A stretch of DNA of 64,000 nt, from NCBI GenBank assembly GCA_024809215.1, contig JANUBW010000005.1, forward strand, positions 248,001-312,000. The letters are read 5' to 3'. Shown here piece after piece: positions 46,869-55,442 of this stretch; the stretch's first letter is position 1; every line of letters begins with the position of its first letter. Position numbers and translations under genes: made by a program. Origin of the DNA: Niastella sp. OAS944. GTDB taxonomy: Bacteria; Bacteroidota; Bacteroidia; Chitinophagales; Chitinophagaceae. Under the pieces are notes generated by a model. The model saw nothing but the letters and a program-made list of their open reading frames with translations, had not been told where the DNA came from and ran no database searches.

Positions 46869-47996
46869 TTATAAGTTACCCCTCAGTTCCTGTTCCCGCT
46901 CAATGGCTTCGAACAAGGCTTTGAAGTTTCCTTTTCCGAAACTTTTAGCGCCTTTGCGCTGAATGATCTCAAAGAACAGCGTAGGCCGGTCTTCAACAGG
47001 GCGGGTAAATATTTGTAATAAATAACCTTCATCATCCCTGTCAACCAAAATACCCAGCTCTTTCAGCGGCTCCAGGTCTTCATCAATATGCCCTACCCTG
47101 TCTAGCAGGTCATCGTAATAGGTGGTTGGCACTTTCAAAAACTCAACGCCACGGTCACGTATGGTGGTTACGGTTTCAACAATATTGTTGGTGGCCAGTG
47201 CTACGTGCTGACAGCCTTCGCCATCATAATATTCGAGGTATTCTTCTACCTGCGATTTCTTTTTACCTTCTGCGGGCTCATTGATAGGGAATTTTACAAA
47301 GCCATTGCCATTGCTCATTACCTTACTCATGAGGGCCGAATATTCGGTAGAAATATCGTTATCGTCAAAGCTCAGGATGTTGCGGAAGCCAAGCACCTCT
47401 TCATAAAAACCTACCCATTTGTTCATCTGGTTCCAGCCTACATTACCCACGCAGTGGTCAACATATTCAAGACCGGTTGAGATAGGATTGTATACGGTTT
47501 TCCATTCTTTAAACCCGGGCATAAAAGCGCCGTTGTAATTCTTTCTTTCAATAAAAAGATGCACCGTTTCGCCATAGGTATGAATACCGCTAAGCACTAC
47601 TTCGCCATGTTCATCTGTAAGGCGGGTAGGTTCCATATAGCTTTTGCCGCCGCGTTTTGTAGTTTCTTCCCAGGCGCTGGTAGCATCCTGTACCCGAAGG
47701 GCCAGTACTTTTACGCCATCGCCATGTTTGTAAATGTGATCGGCTATGGGGTTGCCGGCACGTAAAGGCGTAGTTAATACAAAAGTGAGTTTGTTTTGCC
47801 TTATCGCATAGCTGGCGCGGTCTTTTACCCCGGTTTCGGGACCTGCATAGGCCAGCGACTGAAAGCCGAATGCGGTTTTATAAAAATGGGCCGCCTGTTT
47901 TGCGTTGCCTACATAAAACTCCACATAATCGGTGCCTTCAAGGGGGAGAAAATCGGTTTGTGTGTTAGGCGCAGCCGCCATCAATGTCTTTGACAT
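46869..47996 (-). CDS. hppD: 4-hydroxyphenylpyruvate dioxygenase
   Basis: 375 residues, normal length. Non-heme iron dioxygenase of tyrosine catabolism, converting 4-hydroxyphenylpyruvate to homogentisate. Two VOC domains (about 18-150 and 175-340). The three iron ligands can be placed: His in EYVDHCVGN, His in CQHVALATN and Glu in TLFFEIIQRKG. The C-terminal helix GAKSFGKGNFKALFEAIE is characteristic of the family. Homogentisate dioxygenase and the aminotransferase are not adjacent. Own terminator downstream; a leader region with a hairpin lies upstream. Confidence 0.96.
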   Translation of the reverse strand: MSKTLMAAAPNTQTDFLPLEGTDYVEFYVGNAKQAAHFYKTAFGFQSLAYAGPETGVKDRASYAIRQNKLTFVLTTPLRAGNPIADHIYKHGDGVKVLALRVQDATSAWEETTKRGGKSYMEPTRLTDEHGEVVLSGIHTYGETVHLFIERKNYNGAFMPGFKEWKTVYNPISTGLEYVDHCVGNVGWNQMNKWVGFYEEVLGFRNILSFDDNDISTEYSALMSKVMSNGNGFVKFPINEPAEGKKKSQVEEYLEYYDGEGCQHVALATNNIVETVTTIRDRGVEFLKVPTTYYDDLLDRVGHIDEDLEPLKELGILVDRDDEGYLLQIFTRPVEDRPTLFFEIIQRKGAKSFGKGNFKALFEAIEREQELRGNL

Positions 47997-48187
47997 ACTA
48001 TTTTGTTTAAACGGTATTTAAGCAATAGCACAAACAGAACAATTAACAATAATTGCCTGGTTGCAGCGGTGAATAGAAATGTAAGTGGGGGAATCGTATG
48101 ATACGAACTCGAAGTAAGAGGTACGAAGTACGAAGTTTAAGGCTAGGGAATGGATTTGAGGTCCGAATGAAAGACTCTTCTTACTTC
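47997..48187. other. Region between hppD and the small upstream frame
   Basis: No gene. It contains a 13-base palindrome (TCGTATGATACGA at about 48094-48106) and most of the iterated-word hairpin at 48103-48209. If transcription starts at the -7 element at 48308-48315, this is the long leader of hppD. Confidence 0.45.
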
Positions 48188-48209
48188 CTACTTCTTATCT
48201 CCTACCTCA
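48103..48209. repeat. Iterated-word hairpin, word GAAGTA(C/A)
   Basis: The left arm (48103-48137) iterates gaagtaag/gtacgaagtacgaag. The right arm (48174-48209) iterates cttcttacttcctacttc. It uses nearly the same word as the element at 9297-9383, about 39 kb away. The right arm runs into the 3' end of the small frame at 48188-48298. Confidence 0.85.
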
Positions 48210-48298
48210 TAAAGACTGTCCATGGCAAGGGCCTCCATCAGCAGGAAGTAGCCCATGCGTTTGTCGTTAAAAACCTTATGTGGGTAATCGGGTTTCAT
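48188..48298 (-). CDS. Possible 36-residue small protein
   Basis: The frame reads MKPDYPHKVFNDKRMGYFLL and ends DSLYEVGDKK. Mixed charged and hydrophobic composition looks protein-like. A perfect -7 box (TATCTTTG, plus-strand complement at 48308-48315) lies 9 bases before the ATG. The stop codon falls inside the right arm of the iterated-word hairpin, so the frame may have been cut short by that element. Alternatively the sequence is only the untranslated leader of hppD. No family recognised. Confidence 0.45.
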   Translation of the reverse strand: MKPDYPHKVFNDKRMGYFLLMEALAMDSLYEVGDKK

Positions 48299-48307
48299 TT
48301 GCAGCAA

Positions 48308-48315
48308 CAAAGATA
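48308..48315 (-). promoter_or_regulatory. Bacteroidota -7 element on the minus strand
   Basis: TATCTTTG on the minus strand fits TAnnTTTG exactly. It would drive the small frame at 48188-48298 and possibly hppD. A clear -33 TTTG box is not seen. Confidence 0.45.
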
Positions 48316-48404
48316 ATAAAATATTGAAAACTATTTTATTAGAAGTTATATGCACCAGGTGATGCAGCGCTTTATAAGTAACTTTATAACAAACACATTG
48401 CTAA

Positions 48405-49739
48405 ATGTTTTACATAAGGCTAAACAGGGCCATACTGCTGGCTTTTTTGCTTTGTATCAATACTGGTTTACTGGCCGGCACCCTGGTTGTTACAGTAGAT
48501 GGGTCAAATAATACAGCAGCCGATACCCTTCAGCTTACAAGCGATAATGAACTAACCGGCGACCGTTTGTTACAGCTGATGGTACCTGTAAGTGCGGGCG
48601 CAATAAAAAGCTACAGCTATAAAACAGCCACGGCACTGCTTATGAATTTAGATGGCGCCTATTTTATAATAGGCAGCAATGATTCCATAGCAATAACTTT
48701 TAACAAGGCAGCCAATAAATATGAAATAGCCGGCGGAAGGTTTCCCGGAAATTATGCCATTTACCAGGCAATTAAATCGGTTAATGCACCATTTGAAAAG
48801 TACCGCAAAGCAGATGATAATTTTGAAGAATATGTGCAGGCGGTTGATTCAGTAACAGCTGTAAGATATGCAATGCTAAACGAGGCCCGGGAAAGAAACA
48901 CTATGTCGCGCGAGGCGTATACCTGGGTCTCGGCTTATGTAAAATACCTGCACCTGTTTGCATTGCTATTTTATAAGAGTTCTGCCACCTTTCAAAAACA
49001 ATTCCCCCAAAGCGGCAGCCGGTATATAAAGCAATTCCAATTGAGCGATTTTCAAAAAGATGAACTGGAAAATCTGTTGCCCTACGCCCTGGCTACCGTG
49101 TCCTATGTAACTACCATTGCCCGGCTGAAAGACAGCAGCAATTACAGAACAGTGGCACTGGACCATGCACTGGATTCTTTTACCGGTAAAACCAGGGGTA
49201 TGTTATTGAGTGCCCTGATGATAAATTCTTCCTTTAGAAAAAACATCAGTAACGACAGATTACAGCAATTACTTACGCAGGTGAACAGGTTACAACTTCC
49301 AAAGAACTATTTACAACCCATTACAGTAGCCTGTCTTAAACAACTACGGGAAGGAAGGCCTATTGATTCAATGGTATTGGCCGGCGCCAGGTTGTTAACG
49401 CCCGATGGGCGCACCATCACATTGAAAGAGCTGCTGCAATTGTACACCGGCAAAGAAGTGCTGATTGATTTTTGGGCCAGCTGGTGCGGCCCCTGTATAC
49501 AATCGTTGCCCAAAGTGGCAAAATTGGAAAAGGATTATGCTGTATGCTATGTGTCATTAGATACAGATAAACAAAAGTGGAAAATGGCGGCTCAAAAACA
49601 TAAGATTGAAAAAGCACAGTATTTATTGATCAATAATTACAACAGTGTGCTGGCTGCCTGGTTGTTCATTTCTGCTATTCCAAGGTATATTGTCCTTGAT
49701 GCATCGGGCGCGGTGAAGCACGTGGAATTACGCCTTTAA
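48405..49739 (+). CDS. Periplasmic TlpA/ResA-like thioredoxin-fold protein
   Basis: 444 residues. A signal peptide (LNRAILLAFLLCINTGLLAG) precedes about 310 residues of helical, unrecognised sequence. The C-terminal thioredoxin domain (about 320-444) has the redox motif WCGPC at about 359-363 (DFWASWCGPCIQSLPKVAKL) and the cis-Pro region ISAIPRYIVLD. Such proteins reduce or isomerise disulfides in the Bacteroidota periplasm. Monocistronic by spacing. Substrate unknown. Confidence 0.87.
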   Translation: MFYIRLNRAILLAFLLCINTGLLAGTLVVTVDGSNNTAADTLQLTSDNELTGDRLLQLMVPVSAGAIKSYSYKTATALLMNLDGAYFIIGSNDSIAITFNKAANKYEIAGGRFPGNYAIYQAIKSVNAPFEKYRKADDNFEEYVQAVDSVTAVRYAMLNEARERNTMSREAYTWVSAYVKYLHLFALLFYKSSATFQKQFPQSGSRYIKQFQLSDFQKDELENLLPYALATVSYVTTIARLKDSSNYRTVALDHALDSFTGKTRGMLLSALMINSSFRKNISNDRLQQLLTQVNRLQLPKNYLQPITVACLKQLREGRPIDSMVLAGARLLTPDGRTITLKELLQLYTGKEVLIDFWASWCGPCIQSLPKVAKLEKDYAVCYVSLDTDKQKWKMAAQKHKIEKAQYLLINNYNSVLAAWLFISAIPRYIVLDASGAVKHVELRL

Positions 49740-49835
49740 TGCACCCTAACCACTTATATGCCAGTAAGTTCCAGTTTATTTGGAGCGGCACTGCCCCACT
49801 TCCCGCTTCATTGCCCTGATACTACTTCACTTCCT

Positions 49836-49843
49836 TATCTTTG
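49836..49843 (+). promoter_or_regulatory. Bacteroidota -7 element of purK
   Basis: TATCTTTG fits TAnnTTTG, 21 bases before the ATG. A TTG lies upstream at 49811-49813 with a 22-base spacer, slightly longer than the standard. Confidence 0.5.
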
Positions 49844-49864
49844 CCGCTTAACTAAATACTAAGC

Positions 49865-50986
49865 ATGCAAAAAATTGGTATCCTTGGCGGCGGACAATTA
49901 GGTAGAATGTTATTACAGGCTGCTGCCAACTATCCCGTAGAAACCTTTGTCCTTGAAAACGACGATCAGTGCCCTTCAGCCCATTTATGCCATCATTTTG
50001 TAAAAGGTGATATTCGCAATTTTGATGATGTATATAATTTCGGGAAAGGACTGGATGCCATTACTATTGAAATTGAATCGGTGAACGATGAGGCGCTCGA
50101 TAAACTTGAACAGGAAGGTGTACGGGTATACCCCCGCCCTTCGGCCCTTCGTACTATAAAAAATAAAATACTTCAGAAAGAGTTCTACAAAGAAGCAAGC
50201 ATACCCACTTCTTCTTTTGTTGTTACCCAAAACCTGGCCGAATTAAGAGCTAATGCCAATTTTCTGCCGGCCGTTCACAAAGTAGGCGTTGGCGGTTATG
50301 ATGGCCGCGGTGTTCAATTACTAAATACCGCTGCCGACATCGAAAAAGGTTTTGATGCGCCGGCGGTGCTGGAGAAAATGGTGACCATTCACCGCGAAAT
50401 TTCACAGATCATTGCTGTAAACGATAAGGGGGAAACAGCCCTTTACCCGCCTGTTGATATGATTGTTGACCCCAGGCTTAACCTGCTCGATTACCAGCTT
50501 GCGCCGGCCGAAATGACCGACCGCGTATTATGGAAAGTAGAAGCCATTTCACTGGCGGTAGTAAAAGGACTAAAAAGCCCGGGTATTTTTGCAGTTGAAC
50601 TATTCGTTGATAAACAGGGCGACGTTTTCGTGAATGAAACGGCCCCACGTGTTCATAACAGTGGCCATCATACTATAGAAGCAAATTACAGTTCGCAATT
50701 TGATATGTTATGGCGTGTTATGTTGCAATATCCGCTAGGCAACACCGATCATATTTTACCAGCTGCTATAGTAAATTTAGTAGGCGCCGAAGGGTTTACA
50801 GGCGAAGCTAAATATGAAGGTTTAGATGAGGTGTTGAAAATGGAGAATGTATTTGTTCACCTGTATGGAAAAAAACAAACCAAGCCTGGCCGCAAGATGG
50901 GACATGTAACTATCGTCTCTAAAGAAAGACAGGATTTAACGTATAAAGCGAACAGGATTAAAAACATATTAAAAGTCGTAAGTTAG
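49865..50986 (+). CDS. purK: N5-carboxyaminoimidazole ribonucleotide synthase
   Basis: 373 residues, usual length. ATP-grasp enzyme of purine synthesis that carboxylates AIR with bicarbonate and ATP to N5-CAIR, the substrate of PurE. Typical motifs: IGILGGGQLGRML at the N-terminus, VGVGGYDGRGVQLL in the ATP-grasp lid, FVNETAPRVHNSGHHTIEA with the metal-binding Glu/Asn. Its pathway partner purE lies 6.2 kb downstream on the same strand, separated by an efflux operon and a repeat-flanked gene. Confidence 0.98.
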   Translation: MQKIGILGGGQLGRMLLQAAANYPVETFVLENDDQCPSAHLCHHFVKGDIRNFDDVYNFGKGLDAITIEIESVNDEALDKLEQEGVRVYPRPSALRTIKNKILQKEFYKEASIPTSSFVVTQNLAELRANANFLPAVHKVGVGGYDGRGVQLLNTAADIEKGFDAPAVLEKMVTIHREISQIIAVNDKGETALYPPVDMIVDPRLNLLDYQLAPAEMTDRVLWKVEAISLAVVKGLKSPGIFAVELFVDKQGDVFVNETAPRVHNSGHHTIEANYSSQFDMLWRVMLQYPLGNTDHILPAAIVNLVGAEGFTGEAKYEGLDEVLKMENVFVHLYGKKQTKPGRKMGHVTIVSKERQDLTYKANRIKNILKVVS

Positions 50987-51043
50987 CATACGTTCAGCCT
51001 GCCGTTCATACCCTTTTTGGTAATGGGCCTTTGTTAATACATT

Positions 51044-51051
51044 AATTTTGC
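51044..51051 (+). promoter_or_regulatory. Bacteroidota -7 element of the RND efflux operon
   Basis: TAATTTTG fits TAnnTTTG. Transcription would start near 51056, leaving a leader of about 127 bases that contains the hairpin at 51057-51159. Confidence 0.45.
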
Positions 51052-51056
51052 GGGCG

Positions 51057-51159
51057 TGAAACAAGTAACACTAAACGGTAAACAAGGAAACGTATACTCC
51101 GCATTAAGACTTGATTAATACGGAATATTTTTTCTTGTTTACCGTTTCTTGTTTTACGC
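51057..51159. repeat. Iterated-word hairpin in the RND operon leader
   Basis: The left arm (51057-51096) has gaaacaagtaa, aaacggtaaacaagg. The right arm (51131-51159) has tttcttgtttaccgtttcttg. A nested ATACTCCG / CGGAATAT pair lies inside. It starts at the predicted transcription start and ends 23 bases before the adaptor start codon. Confidence 0.8.
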
Positions 51160-51182
51160 TAAACAAACATTTAAAAACTCAG

Positions 51183-52238
51183 ATGAACCGTAAAAGCCGG
51201 ATTGTAATTGGAATTATTCTAGCCTTCATTTTTGTATCCTGCAAAAACGAGAAAAAAGAAACCCCTGCAAATGCCGGCCGTACTGGTGGTGGCGATCGCC
51301 CCGTACAGGCTGAAGCATTTATAGTGAAGACAAAATCCCTTAGTGAGAACCTTGAAATTCCCGGAACCCTGTTGCCTTTTGAAGTAACGGAGATCCGTCC
51401 TGAAATTTCGGGCCGGGTAATAAGCTTAAACATTCCCGAAGGAAGTTTTGTACAAAAAGGAGCTTTGCTTGTAAAGATGTTCGATGCCGACCTGCAGGCC
51501 CAGTTAAAGAAGTTGCAGGTGCAACTTGAAATTGCGCAAAAAACAGCCGAACGTCAGGAAGCTTTGCTTAAGATAGAAGGTATAAGCAAACAGGAAGTTG
51601 ACCTTAGCCAGTTACAGGTAAGCAACCTGAAAGCCGACATAGAGCTTATTAAGGTTGATATAGCTAAAACAGAAGTAAGGGCGCCTTTTCCCGGTCGTAT
51701 TGGGTTAAAGAACATCAGCAATGGTGCTTATATTACGCCCACTACCCTGCTTACTACCATTAGCCAGGTAAACCAGCTGAAGCTTGAGTTTTCTGTACCG
51801 GAAAAATACAGCGAAGCTATGCGTAAAGGCCGTCAGGTAAGCTTTAACGTTGCAGGCACTGATAATAAGTTTACAGCTGCTGTATTGGCTACCGAATCGA
51901 ACATTGAGGCCAATACCCGTACCTTAAAAGTGCGCGCGATTGTAGCGGGTAAACATAACCTGCTGGTGCCGGGCGCATTTGCCAAAGTGGCTTTACAATT
52001 GGGAAAGAACGACCACTCGCTGATCGTTCCTTCGCAGGCGATCATTCCACAGGCGCGTAACAAACGGGTGATCGTTTATAAAGGCGGTAAAGCTGATTTT
52101 ACAGTGGTTACAACCGGCATTCGCGATTCCTCGTATGTGCAGGTATTAGATGGCGTGAAGGAAGGAGATACTATTTTAACTACGGCATTACTGGCGATAC
52201 GCCCTGAAAGCAAAATCAAATTAACCAAAGTACAATAA
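51183..52238 (+). CDS. RND efflux periplasmic adaptor (membrane fusion lipoprotein)
   Basis: 351 residues from the ATG at 51183; the signal peptide with lipobox (ILAFIFVSCK, Cys at about 20) fixes this start. Family features: N-terminal barrel-sandwich (PEISGRVISLNIPEGSFVQK), a short alpha-hairpin (about 100-150), VRAPFPGRIGLKNISNGAYI, and a C-terminal beta-barrel and membrane-proximal domain. It links the inner-membrane pump to the outer-membrane channel. The pump gene starts 9 bases after its stop, then a TolC gene: a complete tripartite efflux operon. Substrates cannot be predicted. Confidence 0.95.
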   Translation: MNRKSRIVIGIILAFIFVSCKNEKKETPANAGRTGGGDRPVQAEAFIVKTKSLSENLEIPGTLLPFEVTEIRPEISGRVISLNIPEGSFVQKGALLVKMFDADLQAQLKKLQVQLEIAQKTAERQEALLKIEGISKQEVDLSQLQVSNLKADIELIKVDIAKTEVRAPFPGRIGLKNISNGAYITPTTLLTTISQVNQLKLEFSVPEKYSEAMRKGRQVSFNVAGTDNKFTAAVLATESNIEANTRTLKVRAIVAGKHNLLVPGAFAKVALQLGKNDHSLIVPSQAIIPQARNKRVIVYKGGKADFTVVTTGIRDSSYVQVLDGVKEGDTILTTALLAIRPESKIKLTKVQ

Positions 52239-52247
52239 GCGATTTAG

Positions 52248-55200
52248 ATGAATATCTCGGAACTGAGTTTACGGCGACCGGTGTTGGCAACGGTACTGAA
52301 CATCCTCATTGTGTTGTTCGGGGTGATCGGTTTTACCTTCCTGGGCGTTCGTGATTATCCTGCCATTGACCCGCCTAACGTAAGTGTGCGAACGCAATAT
52401 CCCGGCGCCAATGCAGAGATCGTAGAATCACAAATTACTGAACCACTCGAAAAAGCCATCAATGGTATTGCGGGTGTTAGAAATATCACGTCTACAAACA
52501 GCCAGGGCGTAAGCAGTATTAACGTTGAGTTTGAACTGAGCATTGACCTGGAAGCTGCAGCCAACGATGTGCGCGATAAAGTATCACAGGCGCAGCGTTC
52601 ATTACCCGATGACCTTCCGGCTCCCCCTGTGGTGGCAAAAGCTGATGCAAGCTCAGATGCCATCATTTCCATGACGGTGCAGAGCAATACTCGCAACCAG
52701 CTTGAGATAACCGAATATGCCAACAACGTACTGGTTGAACGGTTGCAAACCATTCCCGGTGTCAGCGCTATTCAAATATGGGGCGAAAAACGGTACGCCA
52801 TGCGTATCTGGTTCAACCCGGCAAAACTAAGCGCTTACGGGTTAACCCCCGGCGATGTACAGGCTGCATTGAACAAAGAGAATGTGGAGCTGCCTTCGGG
52901 TAAAATTACCGGTAATAGTACCGAATTAACCATCCGTACGTTTGGCCGGTTGACCACGGAAGATGATTTCAATAATGTTATCATAAAGAACGTCAATGGC
53001 AGCGACATCAGGTTGAAGGATGTGGCCGAAGCAGTACTGGGCCCCGAGAATGAAGAAACCATTCTGAAGGAAAGCCGCATACCGATGATCGCATTGGCGC
53101 TGGTGCCGCAACCGGGTAGTAACTATGTTGCTATTTCGAACGAGTTTTACAAAAGGCTCGATCAGCTTAAAAAAGAAGTACCACAGGATATTAAACTGGG
53201 AATAGCGCTCGATCAAACAAAGTTCATTAAGAAGTCGATCTCCGAAGTGGAGGAAACGCTGATCATCTCCCTCATTCTTGTGGTACTGATCATCTATTTG
53301 TTCTTCCGTAGCTGGCTCATCGCTTTCCGTCCGTTGATAGATATCCCTGTGTCGCTGATAGGCGCCTTCTTTATCATGTACCTGAGCGGGTTTACGGTAA
53401 ACGTATTGTCGCTGCTGGGTATAGTACTGGCAACCGGGTTGGTGGTGGATGATGGTATTGTGGTAACCGAAAACATCTTTAAAAAGATGGAAGAAGGTAT
53501 GAACAAATACCAGGCGGCCAAAGAAGGTTCAAAGGAAATTTATTTTGCCGTAATTGCCACCTCTATTACACTGGCCATTATCTTTTTACCTATCATCTTC
53601 TTACAGGGTTTTACCGGACGTTTGTTCCGTGAGTTTGGTATTGTGGTAGCCGGCGCCGTATTGATCTCGGCCCTGGTATCGCTTACCTTAACGCCCGTAC
53701 TGAACGTAAAGCTTACCCGTAATGTACATAAACATGGCTGGTTCTATCATAAAACGGAACCTTTCTTCCGTTGGATGGAAACAGGTTATTTTAATTCGCT
53801 GAAGAAATTTATGCGGGTGCGCTGGATAGCCTGGGTAATTGTGGCTGGCTGTACGGCGCTTATTATATTTATTTTCGGAAGTATAAAATCTGAGCTGGCG
53901 CCATTGGAAGACCGCAGCCAGTTTCGTTTACAGATCACCGCACCCGAAGGTACATCGTTCGATTATATGGATGCCTATATCGACCGCGTGGCACAGTTTG
54001 TAATGGATTCAGTGCCCGAAGCCAAAACGGTGCTTACTGTTACAGCGCCTGGTTTTAGCGGCTCGGGCGCTACCAATACAGGTTTTGTACGTGCTACATT
54101 AAGCGAACCTAATGAGCGTACCCGTTCGCAGCAGCAGATCGTTGATATGATAAACCGTAACCTGGGTAAGTTCTCTGATGGTAAGGCATTTGCCATACAG
54201 GAGCAAACCATTTCAGTAAACCGCAGAGGGGGTTTGCCGGTCCAATTTGTTATTCAGAATAACGACTTCAATAAACTGGCCGAAGTATTGCCCAAGTTCC
54301 TGGAACAGGCAAACAAGAACCCGGCCTTCCAGGGTGTAGACGTTGATCTGAAATTCAACAAGCCGGAAGTAAATCTTCAAATAGATCGTATAAAAGCCGC
54401 CCAATTGGGAGTAAGTGTGGCCGATGTATCGGGCACCCTGCAATTAGCGCTTAGTAATTTGCAATTGGGTTACTTCTATCGAACAGGAAAACAATATTCA
54501 GTAATTGGCCAGGTAGCGCGTAACGATCGTGACGATCCTACCGACCTGAAGAATATATATGTACGCAATAACCGGGGCGAGCTTATTTCGCTCGATAACC
54601 TGGTTAGCATGCAGGAGCAAACAACGCCGCCTACCCTGTACCACTTTAACCGGTACAAATCGGCTACCATATCGGCCGGCGTGGCCCCCGGGCATACGCT
54701 GGGTGAAGGTATAAAGGCTATGGAAGACATTGCCAAACCTTTACTCGATGGAACTTTTTCAACTTCACTGGCTGGCGCCAGCCGCGACTTTGCTGAAAGC
54801 AGCGGCAATATCATGTTCGCATTGGTACTGGCTATTGGATTGATCTTCCTGGTACTGGCAGCCCAGTTTGAAAGTTTTATTGATCCCATCATTATCATTA
54901 TTACGGTGCCAATGGCCTTTGCCGGCGCGTTGTTATCACTCTGGCTGTTCGATCAAACCTTCAATATATTCTCTCAAATTGGCATGATTATGCTTGTAGG
55001 GCTTGTTACCAAGAACGGTATCCTTATTGTGGAGTTTGCCAATCAGAAACAACATGCAGGCATGTCGAAGCGCGATGCAGTTATTGAAGCTGCCAGCGCA
55101 CGTTTACGGCCAATTTTGATGACCAGCCTTGCCATGGCCCTGGGTGCTTTGCCCATTGCCTTATCACTGGGTGCCGCATCAACCAGCCGTATTCCATTAG

Positions 55201-55340
55201 GTATTGTGATCGTAGGTGGTATTATGTTCTCCCTGATACTTACGTTGTACGTGGTACCTGCGGTTTATTCGTTCCTGAGTCGCAAAAAACATAAGAGCGA
55301 AATGGAATTAATGGATGAAAAGGAAAGCAGTAGGGCGTAA
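52248..55340 (+). CDS. RND efflux pump, inner-membrane subunit (AcrB/HAE1-like)
   Basis: 1030 residues, normal for AcrB-type pumps. N-terminal MNISELSLRRPVLATVLNIL, then two large periplasmic loops and twelve membrane helices in two halves. The proton-relay region in TM4 shows GLVVDDGIVVTENI with paired Asp, as in HAE1 drug or solvent pumps; TM10-12 (GLVTKNGILIVEFANQ) are typical. The operon order adaptor, pump, TolC is complete. Hydrophobic drugs or solvents are the likely substrate class; the specific one is unknown. Confidence 0.96.
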   Translation: MNISELSLRRPVLATVLNILIVLFGVIGFTFLGVRDYPAIDPPNVSVRTQYPGANAEIVESQITEPLEKAINGIAGVRNITSTNSQGVSSINVEFELSIDLEAAANDVRDKVSQAQRSLPDDLPAPPVVAKADASSDAIISMTVQSNTRNQLEITEYANNVLVERLQTIPGVSAIQIWGEKRYAMRIWFNPAKLSAYGLTPGDVQAALNKENVELPSGKITGNSTELTIRTFGRLTTEDDFNNVIIKNVNGSDIRLKDVAEAVLGPENEETILKESRIPMIALALVPQPGSNYVAISNEFYKRLDQLKKEVPQDIKLGIALDQTKFIKKSISEVEETLIISLILVVLIIYLFFRSWLIAFRPLIDIPVSLIGAFFIMYLSGFTVNVLSLLGIVLATGLVVDDGIVVTENIFKKMEEGMNKYQAAKEGSKEIYFAVIATSITLAIIFLPIIFLQGFTGRLFREFGIVVAGAVLISALVSLTLTPVLNVKLTRNVHKHGWFYHKTEPFFRWMETGYFNSLKKFMRVRWIAWVIVAGCTALIIFIFGSIKSELAPLEDRSQFRLQITAPEGTSFDYMDAYIDRVAQFVMDSVPEAKTVLTVTAPGFSGSGATNTGFVRATLSEPNERTRSQQQIVDMINRNLGKFSDGKAFAIQEQTISVNRRGGLPVQFVIQNNDFNKLAEVLPKFLEQANKNPAFQGVDVDLKFNKPEVNLQIDRIKAAQLGVSVADVSGTLQLALSNLQLGYFYRTGKQYSVIGQVARNDRDDPTDLKNIYVRNNRGELISLDNLVSMQEQTTPPTLYHFNRYKSATISAGVAPGHTLGEGIKAMEDIAKPLLDGTFSTSLAGASRDFAESSGNIMFALVLAIGLIFLVLAAQFESFIDPIIIIITVPMAFAGALLSLWLFDQTFNIFSQIGMIMLVGLVTKNGILIVEFANQKQHAGMSKRDAVIEAASARLRPILMTSLAMALGALPIALSLGAASTSRIPLGIVIVGGIMFSLILTLYVVPAVYSFLSRKKHKSEMELMDEKESSRA

Positions 55341-55344
55341 AATA

Positions 55345-55413
55345 CAGATTGCAGGTTTCATGTTACAGGTTGGCAGGTTTTCCCCTGCAACTTGCAACCT
55401 GAAACCTGTAACG
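55345..55413. repeat. Iterated-word hairpin, word CAGGTT(T/A)
   Basis: The left arm (55345-55377) iterates gcaggtttcatgttacaggt. The right arm (55384-55413) iterates gcaacctgaaacctgtaac. The loop is very short, so it would form a strong RNA hairpin within the efflux operon between the pump and TolC genes. Confidence 0.88.
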
Positions 55414-55442
55414 TTTTCAACAAACAAACAGTTTCTCTTTAT

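Noticed and set aside
46869-47996. Start of a homogentisate pathway operon
   Set aside because: Only hppD is present; no homogentisate dioxygenase or fumarylacetoacetase lies beside it.
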